Below, one piece after another: positions 1 to 13,422 of a DNA stretch of 60,000 bases. Within the stretch, counting starts at the first letter, position 1; each line of letters opens with the position of its first letter. The stretch comes from Membranipora membranacea (lineage: Eukaryota; Bryozoa; Gymnolaemata; Cheilostomatida; Membraniporidae), in assembly GCA_914767715.1 (NCBI GenBank), contig OU612066.1, positions 29,178,283-29,238,282 on the forward strand. The letters run 5' to 3'. Position numbers and translations under genes: made by a program. Under the pieces are notes generated by a model. It saw only the letters and a list, made by a program, of their open reading frames with translations. It ran no database searches and had not been told where the DNA came from.

Positions 1-830
1 CTGAGCATAACATCTCATTCATATAAAGAAAACAGTTCAGCGTAAAATACCGCTGAAACCCACTTCTCCATCCTAATAAACCCAGCAAATTCACATGAAG
101 GTTGCTGAAGAATACAGTTCATCAAGTTTCAGATTAAAATACTACTGAAAGCCACTATTTCATCCAAATGAACCCAGAAATAACTCGTTATTGAAAAATT
201 ACACTTGTATACAAATGAACTGCCAGCTTATAACAACGATGTCAGTGGCCCAGTTCCTACATATTATTATTATATCCAATATTCCTGTCAAGTGATATTG
301 GATAATCAATGATAACTTTATGTAAGGACGTATATTCAGATATCCATCATACTTTCATGGTAAAATAGGGGGCTCTGTGGGGGATTCAATTGATGGGAAA
401 ACCGAGTCCCTAAATTTAACAAAAGATGATTCATGGAAATTTCTTAAAATTGTGATGATGCTGTTCAAAAGGCGCCCATATGTCTATTGTCTGACAAAAA
501 TAGCTTCCACTCCTAGCGTTCCACCCTCGATGACATCATTTCCCACATCAATTCCCGATTATGACATTACTGAGGCGCCCAGATGTCTCGCGTATAACCA
601 AAACATGTTTCTTTACTGCATTTTACTATCATCAGCACTAATAAATTCCCCCATCCGTCCAACATTTTCACCTGTTGCGACACCCAGTTTTATGTCATGG
701 AGCTAAAATATTTCTATTCATGATGAGACTCCCAGATCTCTAAACCAACATAAATTCCTTCCCCATTCCACTACGGTGTTTTCAAGTTTCCCCCATCCAC
801 ACTGCTTTGACCTTTGGCTTTATTCCACAG
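1..830. other. Intron or upstream part of the DNAJC2 gene
   Basis: No exon was found here on either strand. The DNAJC2 exon at 831 begins with the last base of a codon, so an upstream coding exon must exist, but nothing in this stretch resembles the J domain or the segment that follows it. The sequence is AT-rich and has no obvious repeat. It is most likely intron of the partial gene. Confidence 0.55.
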
Positions 831-3800
831 TCGATATGAACGACGTATGATTGAACAAGATAATAAAAGGGAAAGAAAAGAACGAAAGAAAGAGGAAATG
901 GCTCGAATCCGGCAGCTAGTCGGTAGGTGAAGAATAGTCATCGGTGACACTGAACGATACGATAACAAGCCACATGATGGATTGTTATGACATGAGGGAT
1001 TGAGGGGGACTTGTTATGTAACATATGGTAGCGTTAAAGCACGGCTTTTCATGCTAGCTGATGGATTGTTATGACAATAGGGATTGTGGGACCTTGGCAG
1101 CATAACCATATATTATAAGTATAGATATATCGTTTATCTTTCTCTCAACACTTTGGCGGCCTATTTGATGTATTTTTGTTCCTGTTACGTCCCTGCCAAT
1201 TTGTTTACTAAGCTTGGCCCGATGACGTTCTTGTATTACCCTTCCTGCAGGTGTTGGTGGATTTGTGACAGGGTTTGGTCTCAACAAAGTCAAATGACAT
1301 GTCATAACATTCCAGAACAAATCAGAGCTGTCATCACATCATATCATGTCCCATCCTGAGACAAAGCAGTGCCATTTCCTACATTGACAGAAGTTATGCT
1401 TAAAATATATACAATTTAAATGTCCTGCTTCTTAAATTTGAACGAGAAAATCTGTGTTTACACTATCCGACCGATATAAAATTTAGAAAGTTATGTGAAG
1501 CAATTTTAAAATATTTTTTCACATTGAAATTGATTACCTCTATGAATTGCGCTATTCATGTTTATCTTAATCGCCTTATTTAGATAATGCCTACAACGCC
1601 GATCCTCGAATACAGAGGTTCAAGCAAGAGGAAAAAGATAAAAAGTTGGCTGCTAAGCGTGCAAAACAGGAAGCAGCCCGAGCTAAACAGGAAGAGGAGG
1701 AGAGAAAGAAACGTGAGGCGGAGCTTGAGGAGAAGAGGCTAAAAGAGGAAGCGGAGAAAATTGCAAAAGAAAAGGTTTGTAACTTATGATTTTTTGCTAA
1801 TTTTTAATTGGCATCGTGGAAATTATTTCTAGTTGAAATTGTCAAACAAAGTTTTATTCATTTAATCATTTATTATTTATTTATAGATAATCTAAGGGTT
1901 GGCCATATTTCAGTGCGAGGGGTCATCATTTTTAAAGTTCTATTAATAATATGTCACCAATATAGCAGAGCCTGCATTGTTTTTAGGTCCTCTCTTATAT
2001 TAATGGCGTTCTTTTGCAGTTATTTCATAGAAAAGAACACCTGTCATACCTCATTATATCGATCTGTACTTTGAAAACAGTACAATCCAGGCCGCAAAGC
2101 CTGTTGTTTTGTTGAAGTTGTGATTATTTTGGTGACCCGCACTTTTGAGTCAGATTTCGTTGAAAATTGTATTTTTGCACATTATGATAGTTTGAGTTGG
2201 CCGCAGGATGTTAAGCAATCACACCTGATGGTATAATAGGTGTTCTCTGGCAACAAGGTCGAGCGAGGGATCCAGGATGTCAGAGTTGTCTAACTACCTA
2301 ACATCGGCCAGCATTGTGCCCAGCTAAAAATAATATGCCTAGGGAGAGTTCTGGGATCTCAGCGTTATGTAACAGTGGCTAGCATCGTGCCCAGCTAAAA
2401 ATAATACGCCTAGGGAGAGTTCCGGGATCTCAGCGTTATGTAACAGTGGCTAACATCGTGCCCAGCTAAAAATAATACGCCTAGGGAGAGTTCCGGGATC
2501 TCAGCGTTATGTAACAGTGGCTAGCATCGTGCCCAGGCAAAAAATTCATCTTTGATTGTCACATTCAAGGCCACATTTGAATTTCTACACATCCGTGTTC
2601 ACATACATCTTAACTGCTCGGACGGTGAAGGTTTCATGGAAGCTGTATGCATCCTAGACGGATAGTTGTTATGTAATGAGTTGGGATGGATTTATAATTG
2701 TCCTTTGTTTATTGTGAGATGTACAATGCTTGCAGCTGAGCCGAATTCCCACACCTACCTTTTAAATGGACTGTTTGCGTTCCATATGTTGTTCCATGTA
2801 CGCAAGTGTGTTTTCACTGACGGTTAAATGATACATCTGGCATAATTGTGGCTTTGCACTTTTATTGAAACACAGTTGTTGTGTAGCAAATTTTATTATC
2901 TTAATGTCTTAGCCGTTGCCAAAATTCAACAATTAAGTGTTTTGTTTGTTTCTAATTTTAGGCTGCTGCTTTGAAGAAGGAAAAGGATGTGATCAAGAAC
3001 GCTCAAAAGAAGGAAAGAAAATATTTCAGAACAAGAGTAAAGGTAATATTCCGGTCTATAGTGGGTGTGTGGAAATATCACCGTGTTACATTCAAAAACA
3101 AATAATTATACATTATGGTGCAATTACATTAACCTCCAAAGCATGTAACATGACGGCACTGGCCGTCAAGGATGTTGTAATAAGAGATCATCATACTAGA
3201 TTATAGGTGAAGTTTGACATAAAATTCCATGGTACAAAAGAATAAAATTGATTTGTATAAAAAAAAACTTCATGAAATCATGTGCTCGATACTCATCTGT
3301 GTACAGCTATCACATGTTACTTTAGTTTTCCTTATTACGCGTGATCCGCATGAACAATGCTGAACACTGTGTAAGAATGCTTTGGTTTGTCTATTTTAGG
3401 AGTTAGATTATTTCACAGCAGATCACACAGCCAAGCTTCAGAATATGGAGGGAGTTGAGAAGCTTATAGAAGCTTTATCTTTAGACAGGTATAAATTTGT
3501 TCCCCATACTCACATTGATAAAGTTTCATGTGAATACAGCATAGAAATAAGCATCCCAAAATTCCAAGTGCTGTGATGAGGTATATAATAACATATGAGC
3601 GTGTTAATATTGCATTCTGGGAAGGTTTATAACACACGCTCTAACAGTGCTCTTATTTTAAGTAACGCCACTAACTGGGACTGTGCTAAACTTGTTCAGA
3701 ACCCATCATGACTCTATTTTGGTAGTGGTGATGAGCGTTTAATCACATCACCTCTTGATCTTGAAAGTGACCGGTTTTTTTCTGAGTCATAAGAGATATT

Positions 3801-4869
3801 GTTTTAGGCTAATATTTTAGAAATTTATGGCCTGGCACATTATTGAAAATTCTCAGCAGCAAGTCTTTTCAATTGATGTTACTTACCTTGGCTGTTGGTG
3901 TACATTTTTCTGCTGTTATAAATGACTGTTCACGTTGACCCATTTGATGGCCTAGGAAGCCAATCTTGAGTGATTAAATATTGCTTGCTTGACACAGGAT
4001 ATAAAAACCAATTCTTAGAATCCATTTTGTGGATAATTCAAAAGGTAAGACATTTTTCTGCTGTTTTTTGCGAGTAAAAAATTCATTAAATGATAAGAAA
4101 TCAGACATGGATAATGCCACCATTGCCAGGGTATGCAGATAAAATATGATGATGGCCACCGACCAAAACATCATCACTCGCCCTCTGCATGCCCTCGGCT
4201 GTCACTTTTTTTCACACTGCGTATGCGACATGGCGTTAATTGGCAGCCGATACATGGGAAGTAGGATAAATTTCCTGGAAGTTGACAGGTTGACTTGTAC
4301 TGCGTCAGATTATCGCCAGGTTAACTTCAGGTTATCGCGGGAGCGTGAGAAATGTGTATACATGCCAATGACACTAATTCATGTGACGCCTGCGTCCGTC
4401 GCAAAGATATCCTCTCGTTTTTATAATGCAACGGTGGCCTTTTCTCTTGCTGTAAAATTTTGTGGTAAACCTCTTCCACAGTGTAATGGGGACAGAAATG
4501 TAGGCTAATTATTAGATTGTGCGTTTATAAGCTGACCCTCTGATGCCACCTTTGTAGCTTGAAGGGATTGAATGAGAAGATGAGAGAAAGTAAGGAACAA
4601 GCTGAAACTGCCTTCACTAGTGAGGTAATTAAGTATGACTAACAACTCATCTACCCCTGTATAAATATTTAGTTTGGATTACGCTTGCTTCCATAACCCT
4701 TCCATGGTCGTTGACTTGTTATCATTCTTGTTTGTGAAGAGAAAGGTCGGGTTTCATTTTTTAACTCAACAGTCCATAAGAGGTTTTCTTATCGTGAAGA
4801 ACATGAAAAATAATTTGAGCGATTTTTAACAACGTAGCACAGCTTCTACCCAAACCGTAATTAATGTTT

Positions 4870-4904
<35 letters not shown>

Positions 4905-7900
4905 CATGACAAATTTGGTCAGTTTCGGTTAAAATCAACATTCAAGCAGTAAACTCAGCTACGGGAATGAATTTTTGATAATATTTTGTAGCTACGAACA
5001 CTAAATGAGCAAATCGAGGAGGAAAAGAGGCAATTGCTTGGAGGAGGCTCTACTAAGTCTGATTCTAGCAGCGCGTCAAGTGGAGGCAAAGACAAAAACT
5101 GGTCTCCAGAAGAGATACAGCATCTAATTAAAGCTGTCAATCTCTTCCCTGCTGGCACCAATAATAGGTTTGTGGTTGGATAATGTTTTAGGCCACATAT
5201 TTTATGGCCTGCTGGTATTTCAATGTACATTAATTTGCAAATTAATCATCTACCCGCAAACTATCAAAAGGTTTTCCAGTTATAGAAAATAGTCTTTTAG
5301 CCCGACCATTTTACAGAAGCAGATTGTTACAAAAATCAACACCATATTAAGTCCGATGTATGTGTAATGCGTATTTGGTGAAAAAACATTTCCCACGACC
5401 TTTCAACTTTGAATCGATTTAAAGCGATATTTCCGAGCTGTGATATGGACTTTTACGTGTTTCAGAGTTACTCGTGTACTTTTCTTGTATGCCCTCCCAA
5501 ATACTCGTTTTATTAGGAAATATTTTTCTTTCGACACAGAACCTCAGAAATTAGTTTAAATTTATGATTGCACTGCCCTTGTCAATTTGATTCTATGAGA
5601 TCCGGGTACAAAATGTAATTTCAAACTTTGCCACGCCAAACAAAATTGGTCATATCCGTTTACTTTTTGGTTTGTGGTAAGGAGAGTGCTATCTGCCCAC
5701 TGACACACCTGCGCCTGTTCTTGGTCATTTATTTTCATCCTCGCCCTTCCTGTTTATTGCTTTTATTTGTACCAATGTAGGCGTGTTGTGATGTTTCTGT
5801 TATGTTCCTGCTAAGTTGAACAGTGGTTCATGTCATGTTTTGAGAAGTTCCTTGCCGCATTCGAGGAATAAAGAAACAGGATATGAACTCAAAGAAACAG
5901 GATATGAACTCGGTATAGTTTAGACCAGGTGTCACTTGACCATCAGGACGTACGTTCATTCCTGCCATTTGCTGTATGATATATTAATTCTTTGTATTTT
6001 TAGGTGGGAAGTTATAGCGAGTTATATTTCACAGCATCTGCCCAACAGTAAGCGTACAGCTAAAGAAGTCCTGTCACATGCTAAAAACCTCCAGAAAGAT
6101 GACTCATTTCAAAAACGAGCTGCCAACGATGGCGCCTTTGAGAGAGCGATGAAAACAACAACTGCTAAAGTAGCTGTGGCTCCTCCTCCCAAACAAGATG
6201 ACCCCAGCCAACGTTACATGTGTAAGTTTGGATGGTGTATCTCTTCAATGTTTGTTGAAAACAACAAAGATGCGAGATTAGTGCGCGTTTTCAGTCCCAG
6301 AATCAACATCATCTATTGGAAAATTTAGGAGATTTGCGGTTCTCTGTTGGTGATTCACGCTGGGCATGTGAACTCTTGGAAACCTTTGTCCCGCTAACCT
6401 TGTGTCAATGATGTGCATAGGCCTGATGTCCACGTTTTTACTATACGTCCCACGCTTGTATGGTGAAAGTTTTTTTGTTAGCTTTGTGTAATGTATGATT
6501 GCCCAGGTGTTGGATGTAAAGTCCAGTTAACATGCTCTCTCTGATCTTTCATGCTAAATGTCTATGCGGTCAGACTGGAATGACAATATTTTTTGCTCCT
6601 AATGGTAGAAAATCCTTGCAAAGGCCAAACTTTGGCTAGCCGTGATCATAGGCACTTTAGTACTGTCGCAAACTCAAACCATTGACTCGAAAAACCTCAT
6701 ATTTTTAGGCTAAGCTAAGATGCTAAATATAGAAAACCTGTAGCTAATAACGAGCCCTTTCCCTCATGGGGGAGGGAGGGTTTATATCAAACATTTTCTA
6801 GCTAATGCATCATGAGAGGGCTGGTAAATTGCATTGAGGCCTTCTGGTGCTCTGTTACTCTTCTAGATTTTCGCCATCAATAAACTTCTTCATTTTTTCA
6901 CATCATAGCCTCAGGCCTGAGAATAGAATTATCTCAGAATGGCCTTGAGGTTGGGGTACTCCTTACACAATCAGTGAGCTTTAATGACAAAACCCAAGGA
7001 AGTTTGTGGTTTTAGTGGGAAAGCCGTGTGCAAGTGTCATTGGTCATGGCCGCCCAGTGTGTGGTTGTAAGGACACATGGGTTTGAAATGACACCACAAG
7101 TTTATTCATGCTTTTTCTGCTATACCACTGAGGCATTTAGATTATTATTCTACTGAGGCATTTAGTTTTGATTATTTCGCAATGTTCTTTCAGGTAATTT
7201 GTAATCATCAAAATATTGTGTTACTTTTCAAGATTGCTTGTGTTTATTTATTTGGACACTGAAGTCATTAGCGGGACCTGGTCAATTAATCTAAACATAG
7301 ATTTCCCTACTGTGGTTATCGCGAGTGGCCGATGACTAGAATGCTGTGGTGGTAAAAAGCTGTAGAAAAATGTGCATGATTTTTGTGGGTGTCCTTTATT
7401 TCAGCCCCTGCTGAGGCTATGGTCATAGAGAGTGGAGAAAACACCCTTCCCTGGACAGCCGATGAGCAGAAGATGTTAGAGCAAGCTCTGAGAACTTATC
7501 CCGGTGGCACCGCTGAGAGATGGGACAAAATAGCATCATGTCTGCCTACTCGCAGCAAAAAAGACTGCATGACCAGATTCAAGGTAAGTTTTTTTTTGTT
7601 GATTTTGTAACCAGAAAGAGGGTCATAATGTTGAAAATAGGCAGTTTATGAGGCAAGATCTAAGATGCTTGCCTGTCTCCTTGTGCCTAGAAGAAGTCTA
7701 CCGTCATCTGCTGCCAACTCAGGTTGACAGGAAGAAAATTTCTCACACTAGTTCACATGGGCTTTAAGACTTGTAGTTAAGGGTGCTGCCAAAAAGTGAA
7801 ATTGTTATGAAATCATGTCTGTTGCTCTTTGCGTGCCAATACTTTCCTTATTAGATCATCCCATCTTAAACGCATGCTGCCAGCTTGGCTTGTGAAGATT

Positions 7901-8300
7901 TATAAATAAACTCGCACAAGATATATCTGGTGCCTCAATATTTATATGTTTTTGGCCAAGTTTTTAACGCAATATCCTGACCTTCAAGATGACCTTGGTT
8001 ATGTACACACCACTCGACGCCAGAAGTGTAAGTGATAAACCGCACATGTACATACTCATGTATGCTGACCTTGTTAAAATTTTGTACACAGAAAGTTCTC
8101 TTAAAGTACCACTGCACTACAATTTGTGACACATACATGGTTATCTAAACCAAGGAGTCAGTGGAACTCCTTGTCAAAACTGGAAGCAAGATCGGACATG
8201 TTGATGTAATTGCTGGCTGCTTGTTTTTTAGGAACTGGCAGAGATTATCAAAGCTAAGAAGGCTGCTTCAGCTGCTGCCGCTGCAAAGAGTAAGAAGTAA
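831..8300 (+). CDS. DNAJC2: DnaJ homolog subfamily C member 2 (zuotin/MPP11), 3' part
   Basis: Nine exons: 831-922, 1584-1774, 2962-3042, 3400-3488, 4558-4624, 4992-5167, 6004-6221, 7405-7583 and 8232-8300 (TAA). They encode 386 residues of the C-terminal part. The order seen is a charged helix ('[13 protein letters not shown]', then '[12 protein letters not shown]' and a long Lys/Glu-rich coiled segment), then two SANT/Myb domains. SANT1 starts at '[18 protein letters not shown]' and spans the 5167/6004 junction. SANT2 starts at '[18 protein letters not shown]' in exon 7405-7583. The protein ends in an Ala/Lys tail. Known family role: with HSPA14 it forms the ribosome-associated chaperone complex at the polypeptide exit, and the SANT domains support a second, nuclear chromatin role. 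The J domain lies upstream of the window. Splice phases agree throughout. The identification is firm; the first exon in view is partial. Confidence 0.93.
2235..2540. repeat. 71-bp tandem repeat in a DNAJC2 intron
   Basis: The block containing 'gcctagggagagttccggg' recurs with a 71-base period: 'agggagag' starts at 2341, 2412 and 2483. Three copies are nearly identical, and a diverged copy lies at about 2235-2305. It sits in the intron between exons 1584-1774 and 2962-3042. No coding content was seen. Confidence 0.85.
4872..4901. repeat. (AT)n microsatellite
   Basis: An uninterrupted run of about 15 AT dinucleotides in the DNAJC2 intron upstream of exon 4992-5167. Confidence 0.9.
5870..5911. 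repeat. 21-bp direct duplication
   Basis: Two adjacent perfect copies of a 21-base unit beginning 'aaagaaacaggatatg' (5870-5890 and 5891-5911), in the intron that splits SANT1 of DNAJC2. Confidence 0.85.
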
Positions 8301-8724
8301 GAACTTCTGGAACCGAGCCAACACATCACCTTCAATACGATGGGCCGGTGAATTATCACAGCTATCACTGCGAAAAATGCAAGGCGTAGTGGTACAATGT
8401 GTTGCGGTTTTTTCTACCATCTCCTATATACCGATTTACGGGTGTATATACAGATGCCCCCCACAGGTTTTTCCTATTTTATATGTTCTAAGCTTTGTTT
8501 ATCTGATTATTTGGAATGTTTTCAAACATTTGGTTCAATAATTGATAGTATTTGATGGTTTGTGAGTCAATATCTGGAACTGCTGACCACATGATAACAG
8601 GATGTGGGTATACACCTATTGACCATCAAGGCCTGCTGCTTATTACTTAATTAATATCAGAATCAGTATGAGAATAAAAATATAAAAGTACAGATTTAAA
8701 TTCAGGGAAGTTTCATTTGTAGAC

Positions 8725-8730
8725 AATAAA
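8725..8730 (+). promoter_or_regulatory. Polyadenylation signal of DNAJC2
   Basis: AATAAA about 425 bases after the stop codon of DNAJC2, followed by 'tgtaatcaatcttg'. It is the best-placed signal for the 3' end of the transcript; an AATAAA-like 'aataaaaat' also occurs near 8673. Confidence 0.5.
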
Positions 8731-10463
8731 TGTAATCAATCTTGAATGGCCTTGTGTCTGGTTTGGGCTAGCGGTCAGTTTTAACACATCAAATGTCTGG
8801 CTGGCTGATAGAATGGTATATTGTTGTAAGTGTTTCTACCTCAACTGAAACCCAATATAGACATCACATAGATAGCATCACACGAGGCGCGACCTCATCA
8901 ATAAATTGTGAATGAATTGTCTGGGAATGCAGCATATCACAGTCAAAACATTGTCTGTCGTGTGCCTGGTGCGCTTACTCATCAGTGTGACACGTGCTGC
9001 CGCGCTGTCAGTGCAGGCAGCTATGTTGGCTCGTGAAAGAGGCTGAACGCGTGGTTGGCTCGATATCAACATGCGCTTATTTCCGCGTTCCTCTCTGCAC
9101 ATAGGCATGGAATGCTGTGAAATGTAAAATGTATTAATTGATTGTTACATGCAGATTACATCATGTTGATTAGAGACAGTTCACGTGACCCTCCTGAACC
9201 GATGCAAAGAACAGATGAACAATTTTTTGCAAGTCGTCAACATGATCACCGATCCACCATGTGACTGTCTGTGGGAACTGTGTGACAGTCTAAAATTAGA
9301 CAATGCCGACGCACGCTAAGTCCAGACTGTCCTGAAAATGTTAAGGATGTTTACACTTTTGAAGCCAAGTTTCACGTAGGTAAAGAAAAGATGAATCTAT
9401 TAATCTATTAATTCTTTTCGCAAGGTTTTTTCCACAGCAAGAAGATCCCTGAAATTATTAGCAGCTTACAAGTCCAGCACAGCAAGCTTTCAAGGTATTT
9501 TGGCCTTTTTCTCTTATTGACGCTAACCTTCTCAGTTTTAACAGTTCCTAAGAAGATAAAACAAAATTCCAACATAACATTCCAGATAACCTGGATATGA
9601 TATATTTTCAGTTTATAATGTACATTCTTGGAACAATATTGCAAGAGCGGAAGAATAATGTGGGATTGTTCATCAACCGGTGTATGATATTTTTCCTGGA
9701 TTGCAATCAAACCACTAGCATCCCCAATTCTGATAAAATTATAAAAAATGCCAATTACTTCCCCGAGTTTGTACTTTCTACTCCGTTGAAGAGAAAAAAG
9801 TTATTTGTATTGCTCTGTGGTTCAGATGTTACATTTTCAAGTGACGTCATACTTTGCGGCGGCGCGCTGCAATGTCATCATCAACCAGACCATATTTCCG
9901 CTGCATTATCCCAAGCCAGATTCAACAAAACATTTCGGTCAATACGTTTGGAGTGAATGAATGCTTATTTTCGTCCTGTTGGACCGCAAATGCATAAGTA
10001 CTCATATGATCAGTGGTTGAACTCTTATGTATGAGCAGCGAGAGTTCTATATTTGGGAAAGCAATTAATTAACAGGTAAACAATCTATTGTTTTTTTTTA
10101 ATTCATCCACTTCAATTTACTGCCACGCCCTAAGTGCGGAATTTGGGCCTTATTGTGTTTAGATCTCATATGACAGGGGGTAGAAAGGTATCAGCATTAA
10201 AAAACCTATGGTATGTTTTATGTTCCTTCCATATTAGGCAGCACTTCACCTTTGACCTCTTGCCGGCTATATTGGTTGGTTGAATGTTTGGTGTGTTGTC
10301 ATATGGTGTAGCAAAGATATAAATACAACAATTCGCTTGTTTTTCCTCAGATATCGATCGATCGGTGACAGAATCTGTATTTTGAGTCTAAAAACTAAGC
10401 TGCTCTGTTTTTGCAAACTCATCTTTATATTGTTGAACTTTCTCATACCTGCTGATATTCAAG
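8731..10463. other. Intergenic region between DNAJC2 and the Cys-rich gene
   Basis: No gene with splice-site or family support was found. Open frames in this stretch lack similarity or exon structure that I can recognise. A short GC-richer island at about 9840-9880 contains a CRE palindrome, annotated separately, and may be the promoter of the next gene. Confidence 0.5.
9842..9849. promoter_or_regulatory. CRE-like palindrome TGACGTCA in a GC-rich island
   Basis: A perfect 8-base CREB/ATF-type palindrome followed at once by 'gcggcggcgcgctgc', the most GC-rich stretch of this spacer. It lies about 615 bases before the start codon at 10464, so it could be the promoter of the secreted Cys-rich gene. 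The match is seen; the regulatory role is inferred. Confidence 0.4.
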
Positions 10464-12630
10464 ATGGGTTGTGGATGTAAATCGTCTGAAGTCTTAGTGT
10501 GTTGTCTTATATTCTTCACTTCTCTACTACAAGTGAGTATGGTCAGCAAACTAAAAATTCATAAGTTCGTAAGGATCATCACTGTCACCTGTTGCTTTCT
10601 CCTGTATATCACTGAGTTAAAATAACCAAAACTTAGAATTATAAATTATTGGTGTAAATGTGCTCTTACCTATTTGAAAAATGTCTCTTGAAGTAATTTT
10701 TCCTCAAAAATTTTGTTACAGACTACTCTAAGCTGTTACACAAATCTGGCTCTACCACCAAGATTCGGTGAGTAATCTCAAAGATTTCCTGTCTTATGAT
10801 AAAATCACATTAGGCAAATTCGCGACCTGCTGCACTGTAATAAAATTGATTATTAATAATCAGTGTAAAATCCAATACGCAGTAGCTCTCAACTGTGTAT
10901 GGGATTTTAAACTGATTATCAGTAATTAATTTTATTACAGTGGAACAGGTCGAATTCGCCTATTCAATGATGCCTTAAATTTCAACTTTCATAGAATATT
11001 CCATGTGATCAATAGGCTAATATGAATTGAATGACCCATTTTTTTACAGTCTTTGAGAATATGTATATCATGCGGTGCATCGTTTTTTTTTTGCAGTGAC
11101 CACTTGCATTTTGTTTACTATCAAATTTATAGCTTTTTTGTTTACCTATTCTCTGTCTTTACAGGAAGGACATGTGAAGTGCCAGGAAATTTAACTGCTG
11201 GTCTCATGAGGCGAGTGTCCAGCAGCGGGTGTCACTCTTTTGAACAGATGGACAGTAAGTTGCTATTATTATGTGCCAGAAATCGCTCTGCATATGCCTC
11301 GCCTGTTCTGAAAACCATGAATGGGAGTATTTGATGGGGCATTCATCTTGTCATTTATGATCACAAAGTACGTGGCAGAAACTTTCACCCTCCTACCACT
11401 TAGTTTTCTGTTGATGGAATATTAGATCAACGCAGTGATGTTATCTTAAGTCTCTGGTGACAATATAAGCGAAGAGTGCGAAAGTGACAACAATATGCAC
11501 TTTTTATCACAGCATGTTTAATTAGGTCTTTATGAGGTTTTGGTTAGCACATTCCAGGGAGTTCAGGACAGCCTTTCCATATGATATTTGAAGTTTTTAA
11601 ATAAGAATTTTTGATGTAAAAGACTCTTGTTATAGTAGTAATCGTTTATTTCAGCTGTAAACGGTACAGAGAGTTATTATAACTGCATGCACGGTCAGTT
11701 GTTTAATCTAGATGTATGTGTGTGTCTTGGAGATCACACAACAGATAGACAAACTTGCCTCTTCAAAGGAAACTACACAGCAGAGAGGCTTACAATTGCA
11801 GATATATCTAGAGCCCCAGTTGAGAGAAACTCGCCCTTTATCAGAGGTGAGTGATCTGTCGCCAGTTGTATATAGCAAAGTCCCTAAATTATCGTCAACA
11901 AAATTACTTTCGGTCTATATATGTGGTGTCAAAAGGTTTCTGCGGTTCTGGACATACCGAACAGTTTTTGCTTGCTTCCATTTATAAACCTATTTTTATT
12001 ACCAGCTTAGCTCGCCTTTGGAGGTTTTTGATGCTTCCAGTTGTTTTAGTACATGCCGGATGTGTCAAAAATAGTTTTCACAGAAAAAGTAAAACTTGTT
12101 TTCTTATTTTTTTTCAGCGCGTTGTAATAATAACACTGAACTATACTTAGGATTCGGTGAAGAATACCGAGCGACTTGGTGTGTAAATTATTGGACTAGC
12201 CGAAATACTGGAGGTATGTCAGCGGATTTCATCACCCTTGGGCATCCTGTACATAAATAAATTATAATGAATAATATTTGGTTATACCCCTCAGTTGACT
12301 AGTGCAAGATCGCATTTGGCAGCCTATTGATTTCAGTAAAAGATTGGCAAAGATATGAAAGAATGAGCAAAAGTTACGATATCTCAATCGAGTACCTTGG
12401 TGTTTTTTTCCTCCGTTAAAAATTCAGTAGACGGACAACATAGTGGGCAGTGTGACATTAAGAATAAGTTTTGACAGTTATCATTCACCTCATTTTCAGG
12501 AAGAAGAAGAAGAACAAAGATGTCGTGCCCTCCTGATACTTTATTTGCACAAGGAGAATGTGAGTGTGTCGATAAGAATATGGTTGATGAATATAGCTGC
12601 AACCTCATACATAATTCTACTCTATCGTAG
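10464..12630 (+). CDS. Secreted cysteine-rich protein, family unknown
   Basis: Six exons: 10464-10532, 10722-10767, 11165-11254, 11655-11846, 12118-12213 and 12500-12630, giving 207 residues. The first exon is a likely signal peptide ('MGCGCKSSEVLVCCLIFF' followed by TSLLQ). The mature part has many cysteines spread over the later exons, including 'CMHGQLFNLDVCVCLGD' and 'CPPDTLFAQGECECVDKN'. It also has several N-glycosylation sequons (NLT, NGT, NYT, NNT, NST). No transmembrane segment follows the signal, so it is probably extracellular. An 'RRRRTK' run near the start of the last exon could be a basic cleavage site. I do not recognise the family. All splice phases agree. The reading ends at TAG 12628-12630, where a GTAAGT donor overlaps the stop; splicing there would also give a stop. 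Confidence 0.65.
10811..10962. mobile_element. MITE-like 152-bp inverted-repeat element
   Basis: The two halves are inverted copies of each other along most of their length. The left end 'TAGGCAAATTCGCGACCTG' pairs with the right end 'CAGGTCGAATTCGCCTA', and 'ACTGTAATAAAATT' also appears inverted. A TA at each outer edge would fit a Tc1/mariner-type TA target duplication. It lies in the second intron of the Cys-rich gene. No coding capacity, so it is non-autonomous. Confidence 0.65.
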
Positions 12631-13422
12631 TAAGTATTTAATCAGTTCCCCCCTCCCTCCTGGAGTAGAAAGTGAATCGGTGTGTCCGAGTCAATTTATT
12701 TTCTCCTGGCACTAAGTAACTATTCAGAAGAGATGAAAAAGAAATTTTGACTATATGAGTGGATTGCTGTTGATGCTATTCCTAGAGAGATCAAACTAAT
12801 CTGTCACACTTTATAATTCACCTGATGCTTGAAAAGAGCTCCAGAAAATTGCATGTTAGCAAACTGTCTTATGGGTCCTAATTCTTTGTTGTTCTAAAAA
12901 TGCCTGGGCATCTACTGCATAGATGAGCATTAAAAAATCTTGGTGGACAATCTGCGGGCTTACTTTCATATCAACTGCTATGTACCCTTAGAATAATTTA
13001 TATGGGGAAAAAAGGGTCCTATCCCAGGCCTTTTGTTGCCGCAGGTGGTAAACTTTCTCACATGAAATCAAGCCATGAGAGTATTGACACTTTGATTGAC
13101 CTTCTTCTATGTTGATCAGCTGATAACAAGAGTCAAAGTTCTAAAACTTACAAATTATTAAACGTGAACACCCTGTAGCACTGCTCTCAAACAAATTAAA
13201 AATACCTCAAGGCTATTTAAAGACAGCTTCTTCAATTGGCAGTGAAGAGATGCCGATACCATTGCCAATCTAAACAAACTTAGATAAAACTGTATTTAAA
13301 GATAACAAGTCAACGCATGCACAAACGACCTAATTATATGTTGTTTGCTAGGATGGTACATCTTTGTAAGAATGCAGTAAGGTAATACTCGATTTTGTTA
13401 ATTCAATCCTCTTTTATTGTAG

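Noticed and set aside
377-706. 109-codon open frame near the window start as a possible DNAJC2 exon
   Set aside because: It does not resemble the J domain or the linker preceding 'RRMIEQDNK', and its borders lack matching splice phases.
9597-9956. 119-codon open frame between DNAJC2 and the Cys-rich gene
   Set aside because: No family resemblance or exon borders, and composition like the surrounding spacer.
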